From Levilactobacillus wangkuiensis (lineage in GTDB: Bacteria > Bacillota > Bacilli > Lactobacillales > Lactobacillaceae): 64,000 bases of DNA. Below are positions 57,636 to 64,000 of the stretch, in pieces. The translations under genes were made by a program, and so were the position numbers. The notes under the pieces were generated by a model, which saw only the letters and a program-made list of their open reading frames with translations, ran no database searches and was not told the origin of the DNA. The DNA lies in contig NZ_BOLM01000003.1 of NCBI RefSeq assembly GCF_016861605.1, forward strand, positions 124,001 to 188,000, in the 5' to 3' direction. Positions within the stretch are counted from its first letter, which is position 1; each line of letters opens with the position of its first letter.

Positions 57636-59156
57636 TTAGTCCAACAACCCATGGCTCCGCAAATAATCTCGCGCCACCGTGGCGGCCTTTTCGTGCTTGA
57701 CCGTCACCTTGTAGTTCATCTGCTGCATGTCTGTCGTGGAAACTTTCCCCGCCAGTTTATTCAGTGTGGTCCGTAGCTCGGGATGTGCCGTCAATAACTT
57801 TTCCGTCATCAGCGGCGCGCCTTGATATGGTGGGAAGAAGCGCTTGTTATCCTTTAACACGACCAGGTGATATTCGCGAATCTCGGGGTCGGTGGTATAG
57901 CCGTCGACCAGGTTGACCTTACCATTGGCGATGGCCTTGTAGCGAATCGACGGCTCCATGGTCTTCGCACTGGCGAAGTTCAACCCGTAAGCCTTGCGTA
58001 ACCCTGGATAACCATCCTTGAGTTGATAGAAATCGGGGTCAAAACCCGCGTGGATTTTGCCCTCAACGGCGACTAAATCAGACACCGTCTTCAGATTGTA
58101 CTTCTTGGCAAACTGCTTCGTCACAGCTAGGTCATAGCCATTTTGATAGCTCATCGGCTTGAGATAGGCCATCTGGTACTGCGATTTCAAGCCGTTCTTC
58201 GCCACCTGATAGGTCTTGGCTGGATTGTGACTCGCCAGCTTGTCGCCCTTGATCAGCGACTCCAGAACGGTCCCGGTAAACTCGGGGTAAATGTCGATGG
58301 ACCCCGACTTCAGCGCCTTAAACAGGAAGGAGGTCCCCCCAAAGTTGGCCTTCGTGGACACCTGCATGTTGGGATGGTCGTGTTCAATTAAATCCTTATA
58401 CATATTGATTAAAATTTCTGGTTCACTGCCCATTTTCCCGGCAATCGTGATTTGCGTTTGGGGATTGGCTAGCTTCCGGTAACCCGCAAAGCCGCCAATC
58501 AGGACGACCAGCGTCAACAGGACAATTCCTGCCTTTTTAAACGACAGCTTGCCCAGCCAGTCGATGCCGGCGCCAAAAATCAGTGCCAACGCCGCCGACA
58601 GCACGGCCCCGATAATCAGGAGCGCGTTGTTGTTGGTTTCAATTCCCAACAGAATGTAGGTCCCCAACCCACCGGCGCCAATCAAGGCGGCCAGCGTGGC
58701 GGTCCCAATGATCATGACCGTGGCAATGCGAATCCCGGAAATAATCATCGGCAACGCTAAGGGCAGCTCAATCCGAAAGAGTTTCATCCGCCGCGACAAA
58801 CCAAACGCCGTTGCCGCCTCTTCCAAGTTGGGGTCGATGGTGGTCAGACCGGAGTAAGTGTTTTGGAAGATCGGCATCACCGCGTAAATGACTAAGGCAA
58901 TGATGGACGGCACCGTCCCAATCCCCACGATAGGAATCAGAATCCCCAGCAGCGCCAGGCTGGGAATCGTCTGGAGCACACTGGTAATCTGGAGCATCAC
59001 CTTGGCCCACCGTTCGTGGTGCATCAAGACGATGGCCAGCGGAATCGCAATTAAGGCCGCAATCAGCAGTGAAATCAGTGACAGACCAATGTGTTGGCCA
59101 ATCGCGTGAAGAATGTCGCCACCCTGCGTTTGTAAAATATGCATAATTTGGGCCAA
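57636..59156 (-). CDS. Fused permease/substrate-binding protein of a glycine betaine/carnitine/choline importer
   Basis: A 506-residue fusion. Residues 1-205 are an OpuB/OpuC-type permease with about five to six TM helices and the EAA region (ATAFGLSRRMKLFRIELPLALPMIISGIRI). Residues 230-505 are an OpuAC-type binding domain (ITIAGKMGSEPEILINMYKDLI, 'FTGTVLESLI', 'DFYQLKDGYPGLRKAYGL'). Such fusions are common in lactobacilli and import compatible solutes during osmotic stress. I use TTG at 59156 because AAGGAGG lies 8 bases upstream; an ATG four codons later is farther away. It directly abuts the ATPase gene. Confidence 0.92.
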   Translation of the reverse strand: MAQIMHILQTQGGDILHAIGQHIGLSLISLLIAALIAIPLAIVLMHHERWAKVMLQITSVLQTIPSLALLGILIPIVGIGTVPSIIALVIYAVMPIFQNTYSGLTTIDPNLEEAATAFGLSRRMKLFRIELPLALPMIISGIRIATVMIIGTATLAALIGAGGLGTYILLGIETNNNALLIIGAVLSAALALIFGAGIDWLGKLSFKKAGIVLLTLVVLIGGFAGYRKLANPQTQITIAGKMGSEPEILINMYKDLIEHDHPNMQVSTKANFGGTSFLFKALKSGSIDIYPEFTGTVLESLIKGDKLASHNPAKTYQVAKNGLKSQYQMAYLKPMSYQNGYDLAVTKQFAKKYNLKTVSDLVAVEGKIHAGFDPDFYQLKDGYPGLRKAYGLNFASAKTMEPSIRYKAIANGKVNLVDGYTTDPEIREYHLVVLKDNKRFFPPYQGAPLMTEKLLTAHPELRTTLNKLAGKVSTTDMQQMNYKVTVKHEKAATVARDYLRSHGLLD

Positions 59157-60089
59157 CTAGTCCGCCTCCTTCGTGGCTAAATAATCGATGACATCAGCGG
59201 TCGTCAGCTGACGGGCACCCTGGTCCGTCGCCACGACGACCGTGGCCGCCGCCTGGAGAGCCGCCGCCAGTTCACTGACCGGTGCCGTGCTCTTTAGCGT
59301 GGCTGCCGCAGTGGTCGCTTGACCATACCCCTTGACCACCAAATCCTGAATCGTGGCCGGCCGTGGTGTGTGTTCATTTTCAAAAAAGCCGCGCACAAAA
59401 TCATTGGCCGGATGCTGCATGATAGCTTCGCCCGTCCCAATCTGTTGAATGTGACCCAGTCGCATCACCGCAATGTGTTGACCCAATCTGAGAGCCTCGT
59501 GCATGTCGTGGGTGACGAAGACGAAGGTCATGTTAAGCTCTTGATGTAGCTGTAAGACCAGGTCCTGCAGCTGTTTACGAGAAATGGGGTCCAGCGCGCT
59601 AAACGGTTCGTCCATCAAGACGACCTTGGGTTTGATGGCCAGCGCCCGGATGATACCGACCCGCTGTTGTTCCCCACCGGAAAGCTCGCTAGGCATCCGC
59701 GTGGCGTACTTGTCGGGGTCCAGGTCGACCTGCTTCAGTAGCGCCCGTGCTCGTTCGATTCGTTCCTTCCGTGGCCAGCCCAACGACTCCGCCTGAATCG
59801 CAATGTTTTCTTGAATGTTTAAATTGGGGAAGAGCGCAATATTTTGCAACACATAGCCCATTTGTTGACGTAACTGTTTGATGTCATAATCAATAATCCG
59901 TTTATCATTAAAGTAGATGTCGCCGCCGGTCGGTTCAATCAACCGGTTCAACATCTTCAGCGTCGTGGTCTTCCCACTCCCGCTGGGACCCACGAGTACA
60001 AAAAAATCGCCCGTCGGTATGGTCAAGTTCAAGTCGTCTAGGGCTTGGTTCTTGGCGTAACGCTTGGTAACGTTCTTAAATTCAATCAA
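59157..60089 (-). CDS. opuCA: Glycine betaine/carnitine/choline ABC ATP-binding protein (OpuCA-like)
   Basis: A 310-residue ATPase with Walker A GPSGSGKTT (34-42), signature LSGGEQQR, Walker B VVLMDEPFSALD and switch His in VTHDMHEAL. The C-terminal 70 residues resemble a single reduced CBS-like domain ('TVVVATDQGARQLTTADVIDYLA'), where longer OpuCA proteins have two CBS domains that sense ionic strength. It forms a two-gene operon with the fused permease/binding protein. Confidence 0.92.
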   Translation of the reverse strand: MIEFKNVTKRYAKNQALDDLNLTIPTGDFFVLVGPSGSGKTTTLKMLNRLIEPTGGDIYFNDKRIIDYDIKQLRQQMGYVLQNIALFPNLNIQENIAIQAESLGWPRKERIERARALLKQVDLDPDKYATRMPSELSGGEQQRVGIIRALAIKPKVVLMDEPFSALDPISRKQLQDLVLQLHQELNMTFVFVTHDMHEALRLGQHIAVMRLGHIQQIGTGEAIMQHPANDFVRGFFENEHTPRPATIQDLVVKGYGQATTAAATLKSTAPVSELAAALQAAATVVVATDQGARQLTTADVIDYLATKEAD

Positions 60090-60130
60090 TAGTACCCCTC
60101 CAACCTCTTCTACTCATCTCATGTCATTCG

Positions 60131-60342
60131 GTGACTGATCAATTTGCCGTTCCCGCCGGCGGGCTCAAAGCGCCCTGCTGTGGGGTCGGTTTCAGCCAAA
60201 GAACGGGCTTCCGCCTCAACTTCGCGCCTGAAAACCGGTCGCAAAGGTTGTCCCGTGGACTAGGCTGGGCAAATACCCCAGCCAAGACCACCGACACAGC
60301 TGGACACTTTGGCCCGCCTCTGGTCACTGACGTTGATCACTC
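60131..60342 (-). repeat. Structured intergenic repeat E16 (type I, reverse)
   Basis: Bounded by TGATCAA / TTGATCA. The inner stem pairs CAAAGCG with CACTTTG (G-U). Hairpin 1 is GGACTAGGCTGGG.../...CAGCCAAGACC and hairpin 2 is degenerate. It lies upstream of opuCA in a divergent gap. Confidence 0.82.
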
Positions 60343-60501
60343 ATGCTCACTAGCAATCGTCTCATTCATTACCGTTTAATCTTGCATCTGTTAATTAGCT
60401 AAAATCACTGCCATGTAGTCTAATTACCTGCAGCTCCTTTTACTTAACAAATACTCCGACTACCTCGACAGTCAATTACCAACCAGCAATCACAGTCCCA
60501 T

Positions 60502-60719
60502 AATTAGTTTAATGGGACTTACTGCGTAGCCGTGAGGGCAATGAAAATGGATTCAGCCGTGGGATTTACGAAGCGCAGCGCAGTAAATGGTGTCTTTGAG
60601 ACGCGTACTTCGGCTCAAAGCAAGTCAGAAGACCGCTCCTCAGGCTTCTGGCGTCCTCCCCACCGCGTTCCAATCCATTTTCATTGCCCGGTAAGGCGGA
60701 CTAACGTAAATCCAATTAT
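60502..60719 (+). repeat. Structured intergenic repeat E17 (type II-like)
   Basis: Outer arms GCAATGAAAATGGATT / AATCCATTTTCATTGC are a perfect 16-bp pair and differ from other copies. Hairpin 1 is ATTTAC/GTAAAT, hairpin 2 CTTTGAG/CTCAAAG and hairpin 3 CAGAAG/CTTCTG. It lies upstream of the lrp gene. The 160 bases between E16 and E17 show nothing else. Confidence 0.85.
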
Positions 60720-60862
60720 ACTAATGTTTCTGGGATTACCGAAGCAAACGGCTTACAAATTTCCAAAAGCGATAACGTCTACTTTACACGTTAAAGCGAC
60801 GACTGTTAATATTGAAACAAAAGGCTTTTAGCCCGAAAAACTTAGAAAACAAGGTGTTCACC

Positions 60863-61276
60863 ATGCCAGACGAAATTGATATTGCCATTATTAAAGCTCT
60901 CAACCGGGACAGTCGCGTCAAGGTCAGCCATCTGGCGCAAATCGTCCACCTCACCGCTCCCGCCGTTGCCGCGCGGATTCAACGGCTGGAAGACGCCAAG
61001 ATCATTTCTAAATACACGATTGAGGTCGATTTGGATAAACTGGGATTACCGCGACAGGTCTTCATTCAGGTGGCCGTGCAAGCCCCGCAACAAGCGGCTT
61101 ATTTGGCGTTTGTTAAGCGGCACCACAACACTTTTCGCCACCATTACCGGACGACGGGCAAGTTTGACTACCTCCTGGAAGGCGCCTTTCCTACCCGCCA
61201 CATGCTCACCGATTTTCTCCTCGAGCTCGGGAAATTCGCCACGTACGAGGTCATTGACGTGATCGACGATATTTAA
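60863..61276 (+). CDS. Lrp/AsnC-family transcriptional regulator
   Basis: A 137-residue regulator with an N-terminal helix-turn-helix (IDIAIIKALNRDSRVKVSHLA...TAPAVAARIQRLE, about residues 4-45) and a RAM/ligand-binding domain (about 60-135). AAGGTG precedes the ATG; a longer frame enters repeat-flanking sequence. Lrp-type proteins sense amino acids. The next gene is an M20 deacylase, a possible target, but a repeat lies between them. Confidence 0.9.
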   Translation: MPDEIDIAIIKALNRDSRVKVSHLAQIVHLTAPAVAARIQRLEDAKIISKYTIEVDLDKLGLPRQVFIQVAVQAPQQAAYLAFVKRHHNTFRHHYRTTGKFDYLLEGAFPTRHMLTDFLLELGKFATYEVIDVIDDI

Positions 61277-61551
61277 CTGCGGACATTCTTGACCCCTCCC
61301 CCAAAAAGTGCTGTAATCAAGTTGAGTACAATAGTTCTTTTCCTTAATCAGTCATAGTATCTGATGCTTGGGGTGGTCAATTGGGTTGCACCTGAAAATA
61401 TGACCACTTCCACTGGGAGACTATCTCCTGATTAGCTGCCAACTATTGCTTTCAAGTTGCCCCTAAATTAATCAGGGGCAACCCTTTCAACTGGAAAATA
61501 AGGACATGCTGTTAAGTAGAACTATTTTCAATAGATAAATCGAACATTAAC
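61277..61551. other. Gap after the lrp gene
   Basis: About 275 bases. The one clear structure is a hairpin GTTGCCCCT/AGGGGCAAC (about 61457-61482) without a good T-run, perhaps a weak terminator. No gene is seen. Confidence 0.45.
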
Positions 61552-61839
61552 GAGTTAGATTCACGTCAGTCGCAGAATTGGTAAAATTGACCGCTAATGT
61601 TAGTGACCAGAGGCGGGCCAAGGTGCCCAGCTGTGTCGGTGCTCTTAGCTGAGTGTCCTTCTCAGGTTAGAGCACGGGACAAGCTTTGAGACCGCCCTTT
61701 GGCTCAAAGTTGAGGTGGAAGCCCGCACCTTAGGCTGAAACCGACCCCATAGCAGGGCACCTTGAGCCCGCCGCCGGGAGCGACAATGCGCACACCATTT
61801 TACCAGCCCGGAAGCGGCCGACAATGCCGAATCTAACTC
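61552..61839 (+). repeat. Structured intergenic repeat E18 (type I)
   Basis: Outermost arms GAGTTAGATTC / GAATCTAACTC are a perfect 11-bp pair unique to this copy. The inner stem is CAAGGTGCCC/GGGCACCTTG (perfect) with CAGCTGTG/CATAGC beyond it. Hairpins 1-3 are present. It ends 29 bases before the M20 gene. Confidence 0.88.
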
Positions 61840-61868
61840 AAAAAACAAAATCTAAGGTGGAATATATT

Positions 61869-63104
61869 ATGGATGAAGTCGTCCAAGCACTAAGCGACGT
61901 TATTAAATTAAACACGGTCAACGGCCACGAAAAACTGGTTGCTGACTACCTAGCCGATCTGCTGAAGAAGCACGGGATCGACAGTAAATTGATTGCCTAC
62001 GAACCTGACCGGGTCAGCCTGGTTGCCGAAATCGGTGACGGCAACGGTCCCGTTGTTGGTTTTGATGGTCATGAAGACATCGTTGCTCTCGGTGACGCTG
62101 CTAAATGGCAAGTAGAAGCCCTTTCCGCGACCATCAAAGACAACAACATGATTGGCCGAGGAACCTCCGACATGAAGTCTGGCTTGATGGCCGGCGTCTT
62201 TGCCATGATCAATTTGAAAGAACAAAATGTGCCATTACACGGTACGTTGCGTTTCATGGCCACGGTCGGTGAAGAATACGGCCAATACGGTGCCCAACAA
62301 CTCGGTGAGGCCGGCTACGCCAATGACCTCGACACGTTGATTGTCGGCGAACCTAGCGGGGCTCACAAACAACTCCTACTTCAAAAGCAGATTCAACACA
62401 TGCTGCAAAGCGACGAGGCCGGTGCCAAGGCGCTGTTAGCCGCCAACCAGACCAATGAACAACACTTCATTGAACTGGCGCACAAGGGCTCACTGACCTA
62501 CACCGTTCATTCTAAGGGGGTCGCTGCCCACAGCTCTATGCCTGAAATCGGCAAGAACGCCATCACGCCACTGATGACCTTCTACCAAAAGGAAGAAGCT
62601 TACTTTGACAGCATCAAGAATTACCGTAACCCCGTTCTGGGCGCCATCACGCCGGTTGTAACGGTCATCAAGGGTGGCGAGCAGATCAACACGGTACCGG
62701 CCAGTGCCGACTTATCCGTGAAGATCCGGACCATCCCCGAACTGCCAAACGCCGACATCACTGCCGCTATCAAGCAAATCATCGCTGACATCAACGCGCA
62801 AGGCGCCGACCTCAGTTTGGACATTCTCAGTGACTTACGGCCAATGCACACCATGGAAGACACTGAACTCGTCACCACGGCCAAGCAAATTGCTGAAGAC
62901 GTGCTGCAACAGAAATTGCCATTGATTGGCGTTCCCGGTGGCACCGACGCCTCTTCCTTCCTGGCGTTCAATCCGGACATCGACGTGATTGTCTTTGGAC
63001 CCGGTAACATTACCGCGCACCAGGTTAACGAGTACGTGGATCTGGACATGTACCACCGGTTTATCACCATTTACGAACGCCTAATCACTTCCTTGCTGAA
63101 ATAG
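61869..63104 (+). CDS. ArgE/DapE-family M20 deacylase/peptidase
   Basis: A 411-residue zinc hydrolase. M20 metal motifs are visible: GFDGHEDIVALGD (His, Asp), GRGTSDMKSG (Asp) and VGEEYGQYG (catalytic Glu pair). A dimerisation domain (about 205-320) contains KGVAAHSSMPEIG, and the C-terminal HQVNEYV supplies the last His. It resembles succinyl-diaminopimelate desuccinylase and acetylornithine deacetylase; the substrate is not certain. AAGGTGG precedes the ATG at 61869. The TAG stop lies in the outer arm of repeat E19. Confidence 0.9.
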   Translation: MDEVVQALSDVIKLNTVNGHEKLVADYLADLLKKHGIDSKLIAYEPDRVSLVAEIGDGNGPVVGFDGHEDIVALGDAAKWQVEALSATIKDNNMIGRGTSDMKSGLMAGVFAMINLKEQNVPLHGTLRFMATVGEEYGQYGAQQLGEAGYANDLDTLIVGEPSGAHKQLLLQKQIQHMLQSDEAGAKALLAANQTNEQHFIELAHKGSLTYTVHSKGVAAHSSMPEIGKNAITPLMTFYQKEEAYFDSIKNYRNPVLGAITPVVTVIKGGEQINTVPASADLSVKIRTIPELPNADITAAIKQIIADINAQGADLSLDILSDLRPMHTMEDTELVTTAKQIAEDVLQQKLPLIGVPGGTDASSFLAFNPDIDVIVFGPGNITAHQVNEYVDLDMYHRFITIYERLITSLLK

Positions 63105-63403
63105 GTTAATGGGTTAAACTGGTCGTTGAACTGCGCCTCCGGGCTGGTGAAAATGGGCTTCGTCGCGTCCGTTCCCGCCGGTGAGCTCAAGGCGCCCTGC
63201 TGTGGGGTCGGTTCCAGCCAAAGGACGGGCTTCCACCTCAACTTTGAGCCAAGAATCGGTCTCAAAGGTTGCCCCATGGACTAGGCTGGAAAAGATCTCC
63301 AGCCAAGACCATCGACACAGCCGGGCACCTTGGCGCGACTCTGGTCACTCCCACGACTAGCCCATTTTCCCAGCCCTGCGGCTCACACTTGTTTAACCTA
63401 TTT
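63099..63403 (-). repeat. Structured intergenic repeat E19 (type I, reverse)
   Basis: Outermost AAATAGGTTAA...GTTAAAC pairs with GTTTAACCTATTT. Hairpin 1 is TGGACTAGGCTGGA/TCCAGCCAAGACCA. The left arm holds the M20 stop codon. The right arm TTGTTTAACCTATTT is repeated directly at 63488-63502. Confidence 0.87.
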
Positions 63404-63624
63404 TGGGTCGGGCTCTCTGCTATCATCAATCGGTATTCAGTCCATTCAACTCTGAATGTTTGGCCACCGAGACCCTTCAACTCATGTTTGTTTAACCTAT
63501 TTCTGATTGGAATCTCTGCGACCAACTATAGTTCGAGCAGATTAACCAATTGGTAAGAAAGTCCAATCATGTATTAACCACTCTTTCGTCACAATGATTC
63601 CTCAAAATTAACCATTTAACCCAA
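63404..63624. other. Gap between E19 and the terminators
   Basis: About 220 bases. It holds a second copy of TTGTTTAACCTATTT (63488-63502), 99 bases after the first, with loosely similar sequence following both copies. No gene is seen. Confidence 0.45.
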
Positions 63625-63677
63625 AACAAGCCGAAGACTGTTCATCTCCACGATGACAGTCTCCGACTTGTTTTTTT
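63625..63677 (+). terminator. Intrinsic terminator
   Basis: Stem AACAAGCCGAAGACTGT / ACAGTCTCCGACTTGTT (two mismatches), followed by seven T. It probably ends plus-strand readthrough from the M20 gene. Confidence 0.85.
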
Positions 63678-63687
63678 ATCCCGAACA

Positions 63688-63724
63688 CCAAAAACAGCCG
63701 CCCTTTTACGGACGACTGCTTTTG
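63688..63724 (-). terminator. Terminator of the WxL gene
   Basis: Minus-strand stem CAGTCGTCC/GGGCGGCTG (with G-U pairs that exist only on this strand) in an A/T frame, followed by TTTTTGG. Confidence 0.7.
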
Positions 63725-63895
63725 GGGACATAAACTATTGGACTTGCCACTTCCAGACGGGCACCCGGTCACGTTGGCAGTTAGCTGCTTACTGAGTAGT
63801 TAACCGGTAGTCGTCTGTGGCTGCCTTTACGGGGTCAAAGCGTACCCGCGACATTCCGTGTTGACTGTTTGGTTTTAACGTGGCATCCGGTTCCT

Positions 63896-64000
63896 CTAGC
63901 CTGGTGCATTGGCCAGTGACCACGTGAGCGTTCCCTGGTAGCGACCTTGGCTGGAGCTGCTCTGGATGTGCAAGAACACACCCGTTTGCGGTGTCCAGCT
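63896..64000 (-). CDS. C-terminal end of a WxL-domain surface protein (partial)
   Basis: The minus-strand frame entering at the right edge ends in RYQGTLTWSLANAPG and a TAG stop. 'Y.gTLTWsLanaP' at the extreme C-terminus is the hallmark of the WxL domain, which anchors proteins non-covalently to the peptidoglycan of low-GC Gram-positive bacteria. Only the last 34 codons are in the window, so the full domain (with its first WxL motif), the signal peptide and the gene context are outside. A terminator follows about 170 bases downstream. Confidence 0.72.
   Translation of the reverse strand, partial: SWTPQTGVFLHIQSSSSQGRYQGTLTWSLANAPG

Noticed and set aside
482..63403. Repeats interpreted as a CRISPR array or insertion sequences
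   Set aside because: Copies are scattered, longer than CRISPR repeats, have no regular spacers, no cas genes and no transposase; direct target duplications are not seen.
63789..63998. A 69-codon open frame on the minus strand at the right edge
   Set aside because: It overlaps the WxL C-terminus in another frame, its product has no family pattern, and the WxL frame fits a known domain end and has a terminator downstream.

Overview
The window looks like chromosomal DNA of a heterofermentative lactic acid bacterium of the family Lactobacillaceae, most like the Levilactobacillus brevis group. The clues are a GC content that looks a little above 50 %, strong AAGGAGG ribosome sites with several TTG/GTG starts, a C69 dipeptidase, a DUF5776 surface protein, a WxL-domain protein at the right edge, a CopY/CopB copper operon and a fused glycine-betaine permease/binding protein. 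The species assignment is inference. I see no rRNA, tRNA, CRISPR array, prophage or complete insertion sequence.

Layout. 0.1-13 kb: an orphan DinJ-type antitoxin, then a redox and small-molecule cluster (ABM monooxygenase-like protein, two sugar O-acetyltransferases, amidohydrolase, NAD(P)-binding protein, three aldo/keto reductases, two DUF2255 proteins, MerR and LysR regulators, LtrA). 13.9-17.2 kb: a MacB/FtsX-type ABC exporter. 17.3-25.2 kb: DUF1828 protein, D,D-carboxypeptidase, copYB, a DUF5776 surface protein and a DMT permease. 26.5-29.2 kb: a TPP riboswitch in front of thiXYZ. 29.3-33.8 kb: an AT-richer beta-galactosidase islet (MFS transporter, GH42 enzyme, AraC regulator). 33.9-41.2 kb: secreted protein, dipeptidase, P2-type cation ATPase, MDR oxidoreductase. 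41.3-46.3 kb: a phnDCEE transporter with a 5'-nucleotidase-like gene. 46.9-50.3 kb: MarR and MerR regulators with divergent redox genes. 50.6-55.5 kb: a ugpCAEB-glpQ operon behind a Pho-box-like promoter. 56.0-60.1 kb: a MetE-core methyltransferase under a methionine T-box, then opuCA-opuCBC. 60.9-63.1 kb: an Lrp regulator and an M20 peptidase.

The most striking content lies between genes. About nineteen copies of a 100-320 bp structured repeat (E1-E19 below) fill most of the longer intergenic gaps. A full copy can be drawn as a long outer stem, an inner stem and three hairpins. The hairpin arms change in step between copies, with G-U pairs in places. The outermost arms are different in each copy, yet complementary to each other within a copy, and in several cases they contain the stop codon of the neighbouring gene. 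They occur in both orientations, and several sit directly against stop codons. They may be a mobile, non-coding structured element that inserts into hairpins, or a repeated structured RNA.

A second unusual pattern is that two AT-richer segments (the DUF5776 gene and the beta-galactosidase islet) are each bracketed by direct copies of one intrinsic terminator hairpin. This suggests cargo gained or exchanged at terminators.
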